DNA of 64,000 nucleotides from Leptolyngbya boryana PCC 6306 (GCF_000353285.1 NZ_KB731324.1:4730577-4794576); one strand, 5' to 3'. Positions 52,540 through 62,815 are shown, counted from the stretch's first letter. Made by a program: numbers and translations. The notes: generated by a model not told the origin, from the sequence alone.

Positions 52540-55500
52540 ATGGCAGTTTCAGAAGAAATTTTCGAGTTTAAGACCACTGGCTTAGGCGACATCATTAGCG
52601 CTTACCGCCAGATTGAGCAGGCTCAGAAATCAATTGAAACTGCCACAAAGCAGGCGACCGCAGTACTAGAGCGGCAGGAAGCGGCAATCTCGCAATTAGT
52701 TCGAGGCGGGCAGGAACTAACAAGGTCGAACAGCGCAGTTACACGATCGCTCAAAGATGTCCAGTCTGGATTATCTGACCAGCTTGCGCTTGAACGCCAA
52801 CTGGCCCAACAAATTCGAGCCACGAATGGAGCCTACCGCGATCGCTCTGCCGCGTCAAACAATCCTGATCCGCTCGGAATTAGCGGGGCATTGACTGATT
52901 CGATTACCAGCTCGATTCAAAAGGGCTTTGAGAATCTAAAGCAGGGCAACATCTTAGGGACACTGGGCAATATTGCCGCCGCGCCGTTTAGCGCGATCGG
53001 ATCAGTAGCCTCGACTGCTCTATCAGGGATTGGGTTTGGTCTAGTTCAGTCGATTACGAACCCAATCGGTGCTAAGTTCGGGCAGGGGTTATCGAACGCT
53101 TTAGAAAACTCACTTTCTCAGAGTGTGGGGAGTTCTGAACTACTGGCTGAGAAAGTAGGAGGCGCGATCGGATCAGCGATTACGGGCGCGGTTTCATCTC
53201 GGCTGCAAGGACTGCCGGATATTCTTGAGGCGCAAATTGCCAAAATTGACGACAAAGAACTTCGTAAAAAACTAGAGAACGTCTTAGCGCAAGTTCGGGA
53301 AGCGCCGGGGCAGTTACGGCAAAGTGTCACCGATACGATCGGGCAAGACAACATTTTGCGAGAAGGGCTTGCGGTGCGCGGCACTCAGCAGCAATCACGC
53401 GAAGCTCGAACCCCGCAAATTCGGGAGCAGGCGGTACAAGAATGGCGGCAAGCTATCGAGCAATTAAGCCGCATCGAAACCGCCGCAACTCAAAGACTCG
53501 CTGCGCTAGAACAGCAGATTCAAGAGCGCCAGTCTGAATTTAATCAGGCGCAGAAACGCTATCAGAAAATCAATCAGAAACTAGATGAGGCGCAGAAGTC
53601 CGGGCAGTCAACCGAGGCAATTAGCGCGATCGCAGAAGATCTGAGATTTGCCGGGGCTGATTTACAAAGCCTCTCGCAGACGATTACCGCGCTGTCTAAG
53701 TCTCGTCAAATTGCAACTCGCGCAGTTGAGGAGGCGCGCCAAGCGAGTATCACAGCGAGGGGACGCGTTGAGCAGGTTTTACCAGAGCGACAATCCCAAG
53801 CGTTTCTAGATGTTGCTCAAGCCACGCTTGGAAACATTAACCCTGAAAAGCTTCCCCGCTTAGTCGTGAATGATGCGTTACTGAAGCGCGAGAACGCAGC
53901 GTCACTCTACCAACCTGCGCTAAACGCGATCGTTGTTACTGGGGAGATGTTTGAGGCGATTCAAAAAAATAGCCTCACCGAAAAACAGATCCGGGTCTTA
54001 TCCGAGGAACTCGCGCACGCTCAAGATTTTGACTTTGGCTCAGCCCGTGGAATTGATGCGGCAAGACAAAACCGTGTCGTTACAGAGCGTCAGGTGCAGG
54101 CGACTCAGCAAGAGCTTTCACAGATTGCGCCTGAGCTAGGAAGATACGCGGCGGAGCGGCGCGCAGTAGAACTTAACGCAAAAGTTCAGGCGAGTCGCGG
54201 AACTGAGCGGGTCTTGCAGCAACGTCAACAACAGCAGAATTTACAGGCAATCACCGATATTGCTGCGCAGCAAGATATCGCGCCCGTAAAACAGCAGTTT
54301 TTGACCGCGATTAAACTTCTACAAAGAACCGCGGCGGAGCAAGGAGCAGACTTAGGGCAAACAATCGCTCAGTACATCCAAATCTACGAACAGCAATTCT
54401 CAAAAGTTCGCGCAGTTTCAGAAAAAGCAGCTCAGCAGGCGGGAACCGCAACTGAGGCGGAGATCGCCCAGTTGCAGGCGGAGTTACAGCAGGCGAACAC
54501 CGCCGTCAAAGCCGTCATCACTTCGATTATCGGCAAAATCGAGAAACTAAAAACCCCAGAACCCCTACAAATCCCTCTCGATCTCAAACAGAATGAGCGC
54601 GAACTTGTCCCAGTTGAGCCTCGCGCCCAGGCGGAGAAACGCACTCTCAGACAAGATCAGCCCACAATTCGAGAGCGGGCTGCATCCGTTGCGGAAGGGG
54701 CCGGGCAAGCTGCTCGCGCCGTAGCGGAGGGAGCGCAGAAAACCGTCTCTACAATTCGTCAGGTCGGGGAAACGCTTCAAGCTCCAGCAGCGGCTTTAGC
54801 TCAGGGCGCGGGGGCAGCGGCCAAGGCGACAGTTGCGATCGCGAAAACAGGGTACAAAGTCGCGGAAGCGATGGAAGGCTTGGCGCTGGATATTATCCCC
54901 GCTGGTCGCACCATTAAATCAGTCGGTAAAAATGTCGCCCTTCCCGCCGCCGCATTCGGAGCGGCAACCGCTCTTTTACCCGGCGGCGCTGCAACAGTCG
55001 GAGCAGCTACACAACTTGCATCATCCGCGCTAGTTCCGCTCGGAAACGCAGCAAGTGCGTCTGCCGCAAGTGCGATCGCGGGAGCAGTGCCGAATGTTCT
55101 CGGATTACAAGGCGCGATCGCGGGATCTGTTACCGCCGGGATTGATGTTGCCGTTGCAGGCGCATCCGTGGTTTTAGCAAAAACAGGTGTAGCTGTAGTG
55201 GGCGGGCGCACTGTTGCCGCTCTTGCAGGGCGAACAGCGCGAGTGATTACCGACGCGGTAAGTGATGCGATCGACAAAGCGGCGGTCGCAACTGATGCGG
55301 TTAAGGTCAAAGCTGATACCGCAGAATCAAGAGTGCAGAACCGCGGGGCGATTGATGTCGCCGCAACCTCTGTTCAAACCGGACAGGCTGACCGAATTGA
55401 GCCGAAAGCAACTCGCCGAGAAATTGACGGCGCGATCGCACAAGCGAAGAAGTTAGACCAAGAATTTGCCGCAGCCTATCAAAAACTGAAAGAAGCGATT

Positions 55501-58500
55501 AAGTCTGGAGACGCTCGATTAGTCAATGCTTACGAAGAAACGATTCAGAAACTTGCGCTCAACGCAAAGCGCGACATTGACGGGCTGATTGAGCAACTGA
55601 AATCAGCGGGGGATAACTCTGGGGCGATTGGTCAACTCGGGGGCGTGAAAGGTCGGCTCTCCCGAAAAGAAGGATTAGTCGCCAAAGAAGTTGGCAAGTT
55701 CCGCAAGGAACAGGCTGCAAGAGGCGAAGACCTCAACGCCCAGGCGTTAGATCTCTCGGTCGGACTGGGCAATCTAGATGAAGGGCTGTTGGTACTCAAA
55801 CGGGCGGCGGCTCGAACCGCTGATGCCCTCAATAGCGCGATCGCATCTTTCGCAGAAATTGAGAAGCAGAGCAAGCTCAGCGACACCGTTAGAAACGCCG
55901 CTCAAACTCCCAAGGTTCAAGCCGTAGCCAAAGACTTAGCGGTGAATACAGCAGGCTTCGCCGCCTCATCACTTGCCGCGAATCAAGGGAGTGTTGCAGG
56001 GCTGGCAGCGGACGCGATCGGAGCATTAGCCGCTCGAACCGCAATCAACACCCTCAGCCCGCTCGCGCAGGCATACATAGAACTTCGCAAATCTGTCGAG
56101 TTTCGCGAGAAGTCGAACGCGGAAAAGATTGACGCGATTCGCAATTTAGTCGAAAAGTATCGCGTCTCAGAAAAACAGCAGGCGGATGAACTGTTCGGGG
56201 ATATTGCCGGATTTGGAGTCGGGAATTTAGCGGCCCAGCTTCCGATCCCTGTTCCGCTCAAGGGCGCGATCGCAGCGTCTGCCGCTGTTCCCAAACTGCA
56301 GGCCCTTCGCGATCGCATCTCCGCCCAAACCCGACAACCGGATATCGCAAGAGGCGAGGATCTTAACGCTCAGGCTCTAGATCCGGGTCAGGTGTTTTCG
56401 TCGATTGATGGAAAACGTAGACGGCTGCTTGAGACACTGGAATTACAGCTTTCAATCGCGATCGACAAATTACAAGATCGCTTCAGAAAAGTAGGAGACA
56501 CGCCGGAGCTAGACGAGAACCTAGTCAATGCGGCGGTTAATAATTACACGAAGCTGATCGATAAACTGACTAAAGCAAAAGTAGATCAAATCGATCGGAT
56601 TGACGAGCAGCTCTTTAAGCGGTTTATCGAGGCAACGCAGAAGCAAATTACATCAACGCAAGGAGTCATCGATCGGCAAACGACACGGGGAACAGGCGGT
56701 GTCGATGTCACAAGCGTTCTCGACGATTTGGTTCAGAAAGAGTCTCAGGATTTAATTCGTCAGAACCAAGAAAACCTGAGAAAAGCGCAGCGCCAAGCCT
56801 TTGAAAATGAGCGCAAAGGTCTTGCCGCAGTCGAGGGAGATTTAGCACTGTTGCGGGTCGATGATCCGGTTGAAGGTCAAAGCCTCGTCAGGCAGTTGAA
56901 ACTCTTCTACGGGCGGCTCACAGCGGACATTCAGGAGAACGTTCGTAAACGACTGGATTCGCTTCTCACTGAGTCGCAAACCCTTGGCGCTGATATCGGT
57001 ACAAGTCAGGCTGTATTCACCCAAAGGGGTGATACAGCGCAAGCCCAAAAACTAGGGCAGGTACAGCAAAGATTGAGTGCGGCGCAATCTGAAGCGCAAC
57101 AAATACTGATCAAGCCGAGAGTTGAAGTCACTGACAAAGATTTAAATCGGCTCAAAGATTTAGAGCGCGAGATTCGAGACGTTTACAAAGCGGTCAACCT
57201 TCCCCCGCCTCCGGGGGGTGGGTTCTTAGGCGGCATTGGTGAAGACGCGGCGCTTTCAGGCGGGAAACTGTCCGGTATTGCCGGGTTGGGCGCGGCGGCT
57301 GTGGGCTTGGGCGCGGGTCAGTTTGCTCAGCAGGCTCTCGGTGCTACCGCGCGACAGGCGACCGAAACGTTCAAGGAATTTGCGAATTTTGACCAACAGC
57401 TAAGAACGTTTGGGGTGGTTTCGCAGGCGAGTCAAGAGCAGGTTGGAAAATTAAGAGCAGAAGTTGATCGACTTGCTGGTTCGACCACCTTCGGGAACAA
57501 GGAAATAGCGGCGGCTTCGATTAATTTGGCAAAACAGGGTTTCAACGCAGATCAAACAACTAAAGCCTTGAAAGGCGTAACGCTGTCAGCAAGCGCGTCT
57601 GGTGAGTCCCTAGAAACTACGGCGCAGGTAATTGGCGTTGCTCTGAACCAGTTCCAGCTAAACGCCACTGAATCCACAAAGGTTGCTGACTTACTCACTC
57701 AGGCTTCTAACGCTTCCGCCACCGGAACCGCTCAAATTGGCGAATCACTGAAATACGTGGGTGGGCAAGCGAAAGCTTCCGGTCAAAGTATTGAAGAGAC
57801 GATCACTGTCCTCGCGTTAATGGCGGCTTCTGGGTTAGACGCTTCCAGCGCGGGCACAGGGCTTGCAGAGGCGCTGAAACGAATTAACCTTGCCTCCGCA
57901 AGTGCGACAACCGAGATGGAGGAGCTGAAGTCTCGCGGGTCAAAACAAGCGATCGCCGCGTTCCAACTCCTAAACCAGGAAGTGCGCGGGGCTGACGGCA
58001 AACTCCTCCCGTTCACTCAGGTTCTACAAAAGCTAAAAGCGAATCTACAAAACTTCCCGAAACCAGAGCAGGAGTTAATTTTAAGCGCTTTGTTTGGCGT
58101 TCAAGGATCACGCGCTGTGCTTTCAGTGATTGGTCAAACCGACGAGAAAATCAAGTCTACGATCGGGACAATGCAGGAGTTTCAGGGAGCGTCCGAGAAA
58201 GCTGCGACCGCGTTAACCCAAGGGGCGCAAGGAGCGATCGAGAAATTCACGGGCGGTTTAGAAAAAGTAAGAATCCAAGCTGGTGAAACAGCGGCGATTG
58301 CGTTTGTCCCCCTATTAAACGCGGCTTCAGCCCTGATTGACGGATTTACGTCTCTTCCCGCCCCGGTTCAGCAAATTGTGATTGCGGTCGGCGGACTCGG
58401 AACCTCAATCACTGCTGCAACAATTGCGATCGCTGCATTCAACATTGCCAACAATTCAATTATCGGAACTGCGGTTAGATCTGCGGCAGCGTTAGTTGCT

Positions 58501-61497
58501 GACACGGCGGCGACAGTAACAAGTGCTGTTGCAACAAAAAGCTTAACGAGCGCGAAAACCGCACTCGCGATCGCGACCGGAACAGCAACTCAAGCCCAAC
58601 TTGCGAGCGCCGCCGCGTTTGGAAAAATGGCACTGAGCGCTGGCCTAGCGGTTGCGGCAGTGGCGGCGGTTGCGGCAGTGGCCGACACCTACTCTTCGAT
58701 TCGCAGCGGGGCGGAGGACGCGGTAAAAGGGCAAGAAAAGCTAACTGAAGCTCTCCGCGTATACAACTTGGAGAACGGCAAAACCAAGCCACCAAAGAAC
58801 ACAGTTACACCCCAAACTGAGCAGCAAGGTGTTGAGCAGGCAGGCAAGGAGTTAAACCCGTTCCAGCAGGGTTTAGATGCCGTTCGAGGCGGACTTCGCG
58901 ATCTAACTGGAATTCAAGCAATTTCGACTGCCGCTCAAGAGCGCTACAACAATAAGTTGGTTGAGTTTGGAGATTTGCTAACTCAATCGGACTCGATTAT
59001 CCGAACAGTTCAAGATTCACAGCGTAAGCTCGCAGCACTTCAGAAAAAAGTTGCTGAGGGGACAGCAACCCCAGAGGAGCAGAAACAGCTCAACGCTGAA
59101 ATTGAGCGTAATAAGGAGCTTGTGAACGCTGCTGTAGAGTCTGTCAAAGGTGCTAAAGCTCCAAACGCTCAACTTGAAGCTATCCAGAAAAATCAGCTTG
59201 AAACACTGAAGGGTCTAAGCGAAAGCTTAGATAAGGCTGGGCAATCCACCCAGAAAGGGACAGTTGCTATTCAGGGGCAAACCAAGGCGAACAAAGACCT
59301 TGTGGACTCAATTAAAGACCGCCTGGACTTAGGTGAGCTAACGCAGCAGCAGGCTTTAGCAGAGCTTGAAGCGGTTCAGGCGAACACAAAGAACAGTCTT
59401 GACCAACGCCAGAAGGCTAAAGCCGCGATCGACAAAATTCGCAAGGACGAGGTTGAAGGGGCTAAGAAGGCTCAAGAAGAACAGCTAAAATCTCGACAGT
59501 CCGCAATTGAAGCTGAAATTACTGCTATTCAAGCAGGACAGGCTCAGATTGAAGCACAGCAAATCGCAGGGAACCTCTCGGAAGCCGAAGCGGACAAGCA
59601 GTTAACTGCGCTAAAAGTTCAAGAAATCCAGAAACGGATTGAGGCTGCTCGCGCAGTCCAAGAACTGGGAACCGACGAAGAAAGGCAGAAAGCTGTATCT
59701 GAAGAAATTAAGTTGCAAGCCGAAATCGCTAAGGTGCAAGCTGAGGCGCGTAAACGCGAGCAGGAACGCCGACTCAAAGATATCTTGGAGGCAAACGCCA
59801 AGGTTGAGGCTGCAATCAAACAGTCTCAAACCGCTCGAATTACGGCAACCCGCGAGGCTGAGTTAGCCGCACTTCGGCAAGGTGGGGCGAATCGCGAACA
59901 AATTGAGCGCGATACCCAGAAGCAAATTGCCGCGATTCAGCTCGAAGGAACAAGCCAAGAACTCGACGCGAAGAAGAACGCCCTCGCGCAGATTCAGAAA
60001 GCTCGCGCCGCTGGAACTGTTGACCAGAAAGCAGCTGCTGATCAGGAAAAACAACTGATTAATGAGATTTCGCAGCTCAATCTACAGCGGCTCGACGCTG
60101 AGAAAGCTGCATTGCAAGCGCTTATTGCTGAACGGGTTCGAGGAATTGAAGTTGAACTCCAGCGCGCCAAACTTCCACTCGAAGCTCAAGCCGCTGGACT
60201 TGGAAACGTCAACACACTACTTCAGCAGCAATCGAACCTATTGGCCGCGCAGCAAGGCTTAGAATCCGCAATTTCTAACTTGAGATTGCAGCGGTTAAAC
60301 TACGCCTTAGAAGATGCGAAAGCCGCGGGTAAGTCCGCGGACGCGGCTGCAATTCAAGCCTCAATCTTTGCTGAACAAAACGCTCAATTAGAACTGCAAT
60401 ATCAGCAAAAACTCGCACAGTTAGAACTAAGTGAAAAAATTAAGGCGAACGAACTTGAAATCGCCAAACTTCAGGCGGATATCGCTGTTTTAGATGCGAA
60501 AGCGGCAGTTCAAAAAGCCGAGGCTGAAGGTAAATCTAGAGAGGAAATTGCGGCATTACAGCAGCAGCTAGATCTCAAGCAAAAGATTCAAAGTCTGAGT
60601 CAAAAAGCTATTGATAATCAATCAGAAATTAACGCCCAGGCTCGTGAGCAGTTAGCCGTTGAGCAGCAAGCGGCGAGAGAGCGCCAGTCTCGCGAGCAGC
60701 AGAAAGCGGCTCAGGAAGCACAGAAAGCCTCCATCTCTCAAGGCGGGGGAGGTTCAGCGGGTGGGGGATCTGTAAAACGGGCGTTCAATCTATCCGGAGA
60801 ACAGGTTGGGCAGTACGATCGTGCTGGTCAAGCTTTCTCTCAAATCCTTGCGAACAATCAAGCCAGGGATGATCAGCAAATCGCGCTACTTAGACAACTG
60901 ACAAGTGGAGCGCTAGGTAGTAACGAGAAGGCGTTTCTATCTGCGAGGGCAGAGGACGCTGGATTTAAGGGGGTTTCTGAGCTAGCTCAACAACTGCAAA
61001 AGATTGATCCGTTTAAACTGGATGCCACAATTCGGAAAACTCAAGAAGCGGGCGGCAATGTTATCGAGGCGCTGCAGGCTTTGACCAAAGGGGCAGACGA
61101 GGCTTCTGGAAAGTTGGGCGGGTTACCCAGTCTCAAAGCGCGCCGTGATGGCGGTTCAGTTCAGGCAGGGCAACCGTACCTTGTCGGTGAGGAAGGGCCA
61201 GAGCTGATCACTCCAACCCGTAGCGGCTGGGTTCACACCGCGCCTGAAACCTCTCGGCTACTGTCTGGATTTATGCCCCGCGACATTGCCGCGAGCCACA
61301 GCCTGCCTGTTGCGACGGTGGGGGATAAGTCGCTACTGAAAGAAATGCAGCGAATGAACGGTTTTATTGAATCGCTTGCGAATCGGGCCTCATACCCGCG
61401 CACGTTGGTTGTGCAGTCTGAAGCCGCTCCAATTAGCAGCGCCGCTAAAGTTTGGTCGGATATCTCTAAACACAACTTGCAACGGAAAGGGTTTTGA
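52540..61497 (+). CDS. Giant tape measure protein (2985 residues)
   Basis: Coiled-coil and Ala/Gln-rich throughout. A TP901-like segment lies at ~1605-1800 (FANFDQQLRTFGVVSQASQE, LAGSTTFGNKEIAAASINLA, ASGLDASSAGTGLAEALKRI). A very Ala-rich hydrophobic block is at ~800-920. The C-terminal motif LVGEEGPELITP is typical of tape measures. About residues 440-500 resemble a metallopeptidase-like domain (YQPALNAIVVTGE ... VLSEELAHAQDF), but the HExxH first His is absent. ARGEDLNAQALD occurs twice (~1062, ~1270). If about 1.5 angstrom per residue applied to the whole chain, the tail would be near 0.4-0.45 micrometre. It contains palindrome copy 10 in frame. Confidence 0.9.
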   Translation: MAVSEEIFEFKTTGLGDIISAYRQIEQAQKSIETATKQATAVLERQEAAISQLVRGGQELTRSNSAVTRSLKDVQSGLSDQLALERQLAQQIRATNGAYRDRSAASNNPDPLGISGALTDSITSSIQKGFENLKQGNILGTLGNIAAAPFSAIGSVASTALSGIGFGLVQSITNPIGAKFGQGLSNALENSLSQSVGSSELLAEKVGGAIGSAITGAVSSRLQGLPDILEAQIAKIDDKELRKKLENVLAQVREAPGQLRQSVTDTIGQDNILREGLAVRGTQQQSREARTPQIREQAVQEWRQAIEQLSRIETAATQRLAALEQQIQERQSEFNQAQKRYQKINQKLDEAQKSGQSTEAISAIAEDLRFAGADLQSLSQTITALSKSRQIATRAVEEARQASITARGRVEQVLPERQSQAFLDVAQATLGNINPEKLPRLVVNDALLKRENAASLYQPALNAIVVTGEMFEAIQKNSLTEKQIRVLSEELAHAQDFDFGSARGIDAARQNRVVTERQVQATQQELSQIAPELGRYAAERRAVELNAKVQASRGTERVLQQRQQQQNLQAITDIAAQQDIAPVKQQFLTAIKLLQRTAAEQGADLGQTIAQYIQIYEQQFSKVRAVSEKAAQQAGTATEAEIAQLQAELQQANTAVKAVITSIIGKIEKLKTPEPLQIPLDLKQNERELVPVEPRAQAEKRTLRQDQPTIRERAASVAEGAGQAARAVAEGAQKTVSTIRQVGETLQAPAAALAQGAGAAAKATVAIAKTGYKVAEAMEGLALDIIPAGRTIKSVGKNVALPAAAFGAATALLPGGAATVGAATQLASSALVPLGNAASASAASAIAGAVPNVLGLQGAIAGSVTAGIDVAVAGASVVLAKTGVAVVGGRTVAALAGRTARVITDAVSDAIDKAAVATDAVKVKADTAESRVQNRGAIDVAATSVQTGQADRIEPKATRREIDGAIAQAKKLDQEFAAAYQKLKEAIKSGDARLVNAYEETIQKLALNAKRDIDGLIEQLKSAGDNSGAIGQLGGVKGRLSRKEGLVAKEVGKFRKEQAARGEDLNAQALDLSVGLGNLDEGLLVLKRAAARTADALNSAIASFAEIEKQSKLSDTVRNAAQTPKVQAVAKDLAVNTAGFAASSLAANQGSVAGLAADAIGALAARTAINTLSPLAQAYIELRKSVEFREKSNAEKIDAIRNLVEKYRVSEKQQADELFGDIAGFGVGNLAAQLPIPVPLKGAIAASAAVPKLQALRDRISAQTRQPDIARGEDLNAQALDPGQVFSSIDGKRRRLLETLELQLSIAIDKLQDRFRKVGDTPELDENLVNAAVNNYTKLIDKLTKAKVDQIDRIDEQLFKRFIEATQKQITSTQGVIDRQTTRGTGGVDVTSVLDDLVQKESQDLIRQNQENLRKAQRQAFENERKGLAAVEGDLALLRVDDPVEGQSLVRQLKLFYGRLTADIQENVRKRLDSLLTESQTLGADIGTSQAVFTQRGDTAQAQKLGQVQQRLSAAQSEAQQILIKPRVEVTDKDLNRLKDLEREIRDVYKAVNLPPPPGGGFLGGIGEDAALSGGKLSGIAGLGAAAVGLGAGQFAQQALGATARQATETFKEFANFDQQLRTFGVVSQASQEQVGKLRAEVDRLAGSTTFGNKEIAAASINLAKQGFNADQTTKALKGVTLSASASGESLETTAQVIGVALNQFQLNATESTKVADLLTQASNASATGTAQIGESLKYVGGQAKASGQSIEETITVLALMAASGLDASSAGTGLAEALKRINLASASATTEMEELKSRGSKQAIAAFQLLNQEVRGADGKLLPFTQVLQKLKANLQNFPKPEQELILSALFGVQGSRAVLSVIGQTDEKIKSTIGTMQEFQGASEKAATALTQGAQGAIEKFTGGLEKVRIQAGETAAIAFVPLLNAASALIDGFTSLPAPVQQIVIAVGGLGTSITAATIAIAAFNIANNSIIGTAVRSAAALVADTAATVTSAVATKSLTSAKTALAIATGTATQAQLASAAAFGKMALSAGLAVAAVAAVAAVADTYSSIRSGAEDAVKGQEKLTEALRVYNLENGKTKPPKNTVTPQTEQQGVEQAGKELNPFQQGLDAVRGGLRDLTGIQAISTAAQERYNNKLVEFGDLLTQSDSIIRTVQDSQRKLAALQKKVAEGTATPEEQKQLNAEIERNKELVNAAVESVKGAKAPNAQLEAIQKNQLETLKGLSESLDKAGQSTQKGTVAIQGQTKANKDLVDSIKDRLDLGELTQQQALAELEAVQANTKNSLDQRQKAKAAIDKIRKDEVEGAKKAQEEQLKSRQSAIEAEITAIQAGQAQIEAQQIAGNLSEAEADKQLTALKVQEIQKRIEAARAVQELGTDEERQKAVSEEIKLQAEIAKVQAEARKREQERRLKDILEANAKVEAAIKQSQTARITATREAELAALRQGGANREQIERDTQKQIAAIQLEGTSQELDAKKNALAQIQKARAAGTVDQKAAADQEKQLINEISQLNLQRLDAEKAALQALIAERVRGIEVELQRAKLPLEAQAAGLGNVNTLLQQQSNLLAAQQGLESAISNLRLQRLNYALEDAKAAGKSADAAAIQASIFAEQNAQLELQYQQKLAQLELSEKIKANELEIAKLQADIAVLDAKAAVQKAEAEGKSREEIAALQQQLDLKQKIQSLSQKAIDNQSEINAQAREQLAVEQQAARERQSREQQKAAQEAQKASISQGGGGSAGGGSVKRAFNLSGEQVGQYDRAGQAFSQILANNQARDDQQIALLRQLTSGALGSNEKAFLSARAEDAGFKGVSELAQQLQKIDPFKLDATIRKTQEAGGNVIEALQALTKGADEASGKLGGLPSLKARRDGGSVQAGQPYLVGEEGPELITPTRSGWVHTAPETSRLLSGFMPRDIAASHSLPVATVGDKSLLKEMQRMNGFIESLANRASYPRTLVVQSEAAPISSAAKVWSDISKHNLQRKGF
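55376..55397. repeat. Phage palindrome copy 10, inside the tape measure gene
   Basis: Core 55380-55394 CGGACAGGCTGACCG is read in frame as T-G-Q-A-D-R. The flanks differ from the intergenic copies (AAAC, AATT). Confidence 0.7.
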
Positions 61498-61520
61498 TTT
61501 CGGACACGCTGACCGATTTC
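61495..61520. repeat. Phage palindrome copy 11 (tape measure 3' end)
   Basis: Core 61501-61515 CGGACACGCTGACCG begins three bases after the tape measure TGA. On the other strand it starts four bases after the TAG of the convergent small membrane protein. Confidence 0.85.
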
Positions 61521-61768
61521 TATTTTCGAGTTTGACCTTGTCTGTCGATTTCATCACCAATTGCTTTGCAAGCACGGACATTTTCTACAGACATGCGGTT
61601 CGTCTCGCGCAAACCCTTTGTGCATTTATCGAAAGCCTCTTGCCCTGGTGTTGATTTGAAAACACCAAGACCATACAGCGCAAGGCAAAGTACCGTCGAA
61701 AAGCCAAATATGATCGCGATCGCCGAAAGAAAGTTTGGTTTTTGTTCCGAGGAGGAGTTGGTTGTCAT
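61520..61768 (-). CDS. Small single-pass membrane protein
   Basis: This 82-residue protein begins MTTNSSSEQKPNFLSAIAII; the membrane segment is LSAIAIIFGFSTVLCLALYG (20 residues), with a soluble tail holding two Cys (DKCTKG, RACKAI). It is convergent with the tape measure. It could be a lysis-related or moron protein, but there is no clear evidence for either. Confidence 0.55.
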   Translation of the reverse strand: MTTNSSSEQKPNFLSAIAIIFGFSTVLCLALYGLGVFKSTPGQEAFDKCTKGLRETNRMSVENVRACKAIGDEIDRQGQTRK

Positions 61769-61839
61769 TGAGTTTAAGAGATCTGGGTGATTTCAGAATT
61801 CCCGAGATCGCGCTAACCACAACTCCCGCAAAAGGGTGA

Positions 61840-62430
61840 TCACCGCCCTGCCCTCAAAATCTGTCCAGCCGTCAGTTGCAGGCCCGGAAACACGGGAGAC
61901 ACAACCACCTCATCGCCTCGAAATTCTCTCGTTCGATAAGTTCCATCCTCAAGTTTCAGCACCGTCACCACTGCTCTAGTGGGGTCAACTTGCCAAAACT
62001 CAGGGATTCCCCGCGCGGCATACTCACGCGGTTTCTCGACATAATCACGATCGTAATTATCACTTCCAGGATTGCCCGGTGAAACGACCTCAACCACCAA
62101 TGCTGGGGCGGGCATTTCTGGCATGATAATGTCGCTTCTGGCTCCCTCCAACGCGATCGCACACTCTTCGGTTAACACAACAAAGTCGGGTTCCCTTGCC
62201 GTTACCTTACGGCTTGTAATGGCAATTTGCGTTCCAATCGCAAGCAAATCCGTTGGAATGCCAAATCTGACGAATGCGCCAAATAGAAATGAGGCAATTC
62301 TGCGATTAATCGGTCTTTCTGGAGGCATCTCTACCAGCACCCCATCAACCAATTCATAGCGGGTGTCGGTTCCGTCTTCATAGTCAAGATATTCTTCGAT
62401 GGTTCTGAATCGCGGCTTCGCTTGAGTCAT
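61840..62430 (-). CDS. Uma2 family (DUF820) restriction-endonuclease-fold protein
   Basis: The 196-residue protein is complete, with YELVDGVLVEMPPERPIN, AREPDFVVLTEE, LVVEVVSPGNPGSDNYDRD and REYAARGIPEFWQVDP. It is the second DUF820 protein in the window; the pair share only family-level similarity. It is probably a cargo gene of the phage or an insert, and its function is unknown. Confidence 0.85.
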   Translation of the reverse strand: MTQAKPRFRTIEEYLDYEDGTDTRYELVDGVLVEMPPERPINRRIASFLFGAFVRFGIPTDLLAIGTQIAITSRKVTAREPDFVVLTEECAIALEGARSDIIMPEMPAPALVVEVVSPGNPGSDNYDRDYVEKPREYAARGIPEFWQVDPTRAVVTVLKLEDGTYRTREFRGDEVVVSPVFPGLQLTAGQILRAGR

Positions 62431-62520
62431 GGCGTTTTATTTTTAGATTAGCGCGCTGTCAACTTGTGCGATCGGAAGTTGAGGAAACACATGAAAGAGC
62501 AAGAAGATTGACGATATCGA

Positions 62521-62757
62521 TCAACCGTCAAATTTCACCCCAAAATCAGTGTCTAGCGCCCGTTCGATCCCCCTTAAAACGTCCTCCGTAATGTACTGGC
62601 GCTTACCTTTCTCGATCTCGTACCAATAGGCGGTTGAAATTCCCGCCTCAGTAGCCAACGCCTGAGCGGATCTACCACTAGCCTCTCTAAGCTCTTTGAT
62701 CCGCTTCTCTAAGTCGGGAACCGTTACTCGAATCTGTCTCACAACATCCACTAGCAT
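62521..62757 (-). CDS. XRE-type small regulator, candidate repressor
   Basis: This 78-residue protein begins MLVDVVRQIRVTVPDLEKRI, then an HTH (RSAQALATEAGISTAYWYEI, EKGKRQYITEDVLRGIERAL). It is the size of Cro/excisionase-type phage regulators and lacks a peptidase or ligand domain. It diverges from a near-consensus promoter (62816-62844), as repressor genes do at a lysogeny switch. It could equally be an antitoxin; no toxin is adjacent. Confidence 0.75.
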   Translation of the reverse strand: MLVDVVRQIRVTVPDLEKRIKELREASGRSAQALATEAGISTAYWYEIEKGKRQYITEDVLRGIERALDTDFGVKFDG

Positions 62758-62815
62758 TTCTTGAATTCTCCTTGTTGATTCTACGCTTCTATTTTATATC
62801 ATTTATCTACTGGTG

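Noticed and set aside
54801-55310. Minus-strand Ala/Thr-rich open frame opposite the tape measure
   Set aside because: Shadow of the Ala-rich tape-measure block; no independent support.
61876-62359. Plus-strand frames opposite the Uma2 gene
   Set aside because: The minus-strand frame has full DUF820 motifs; the plus frames are shadows.
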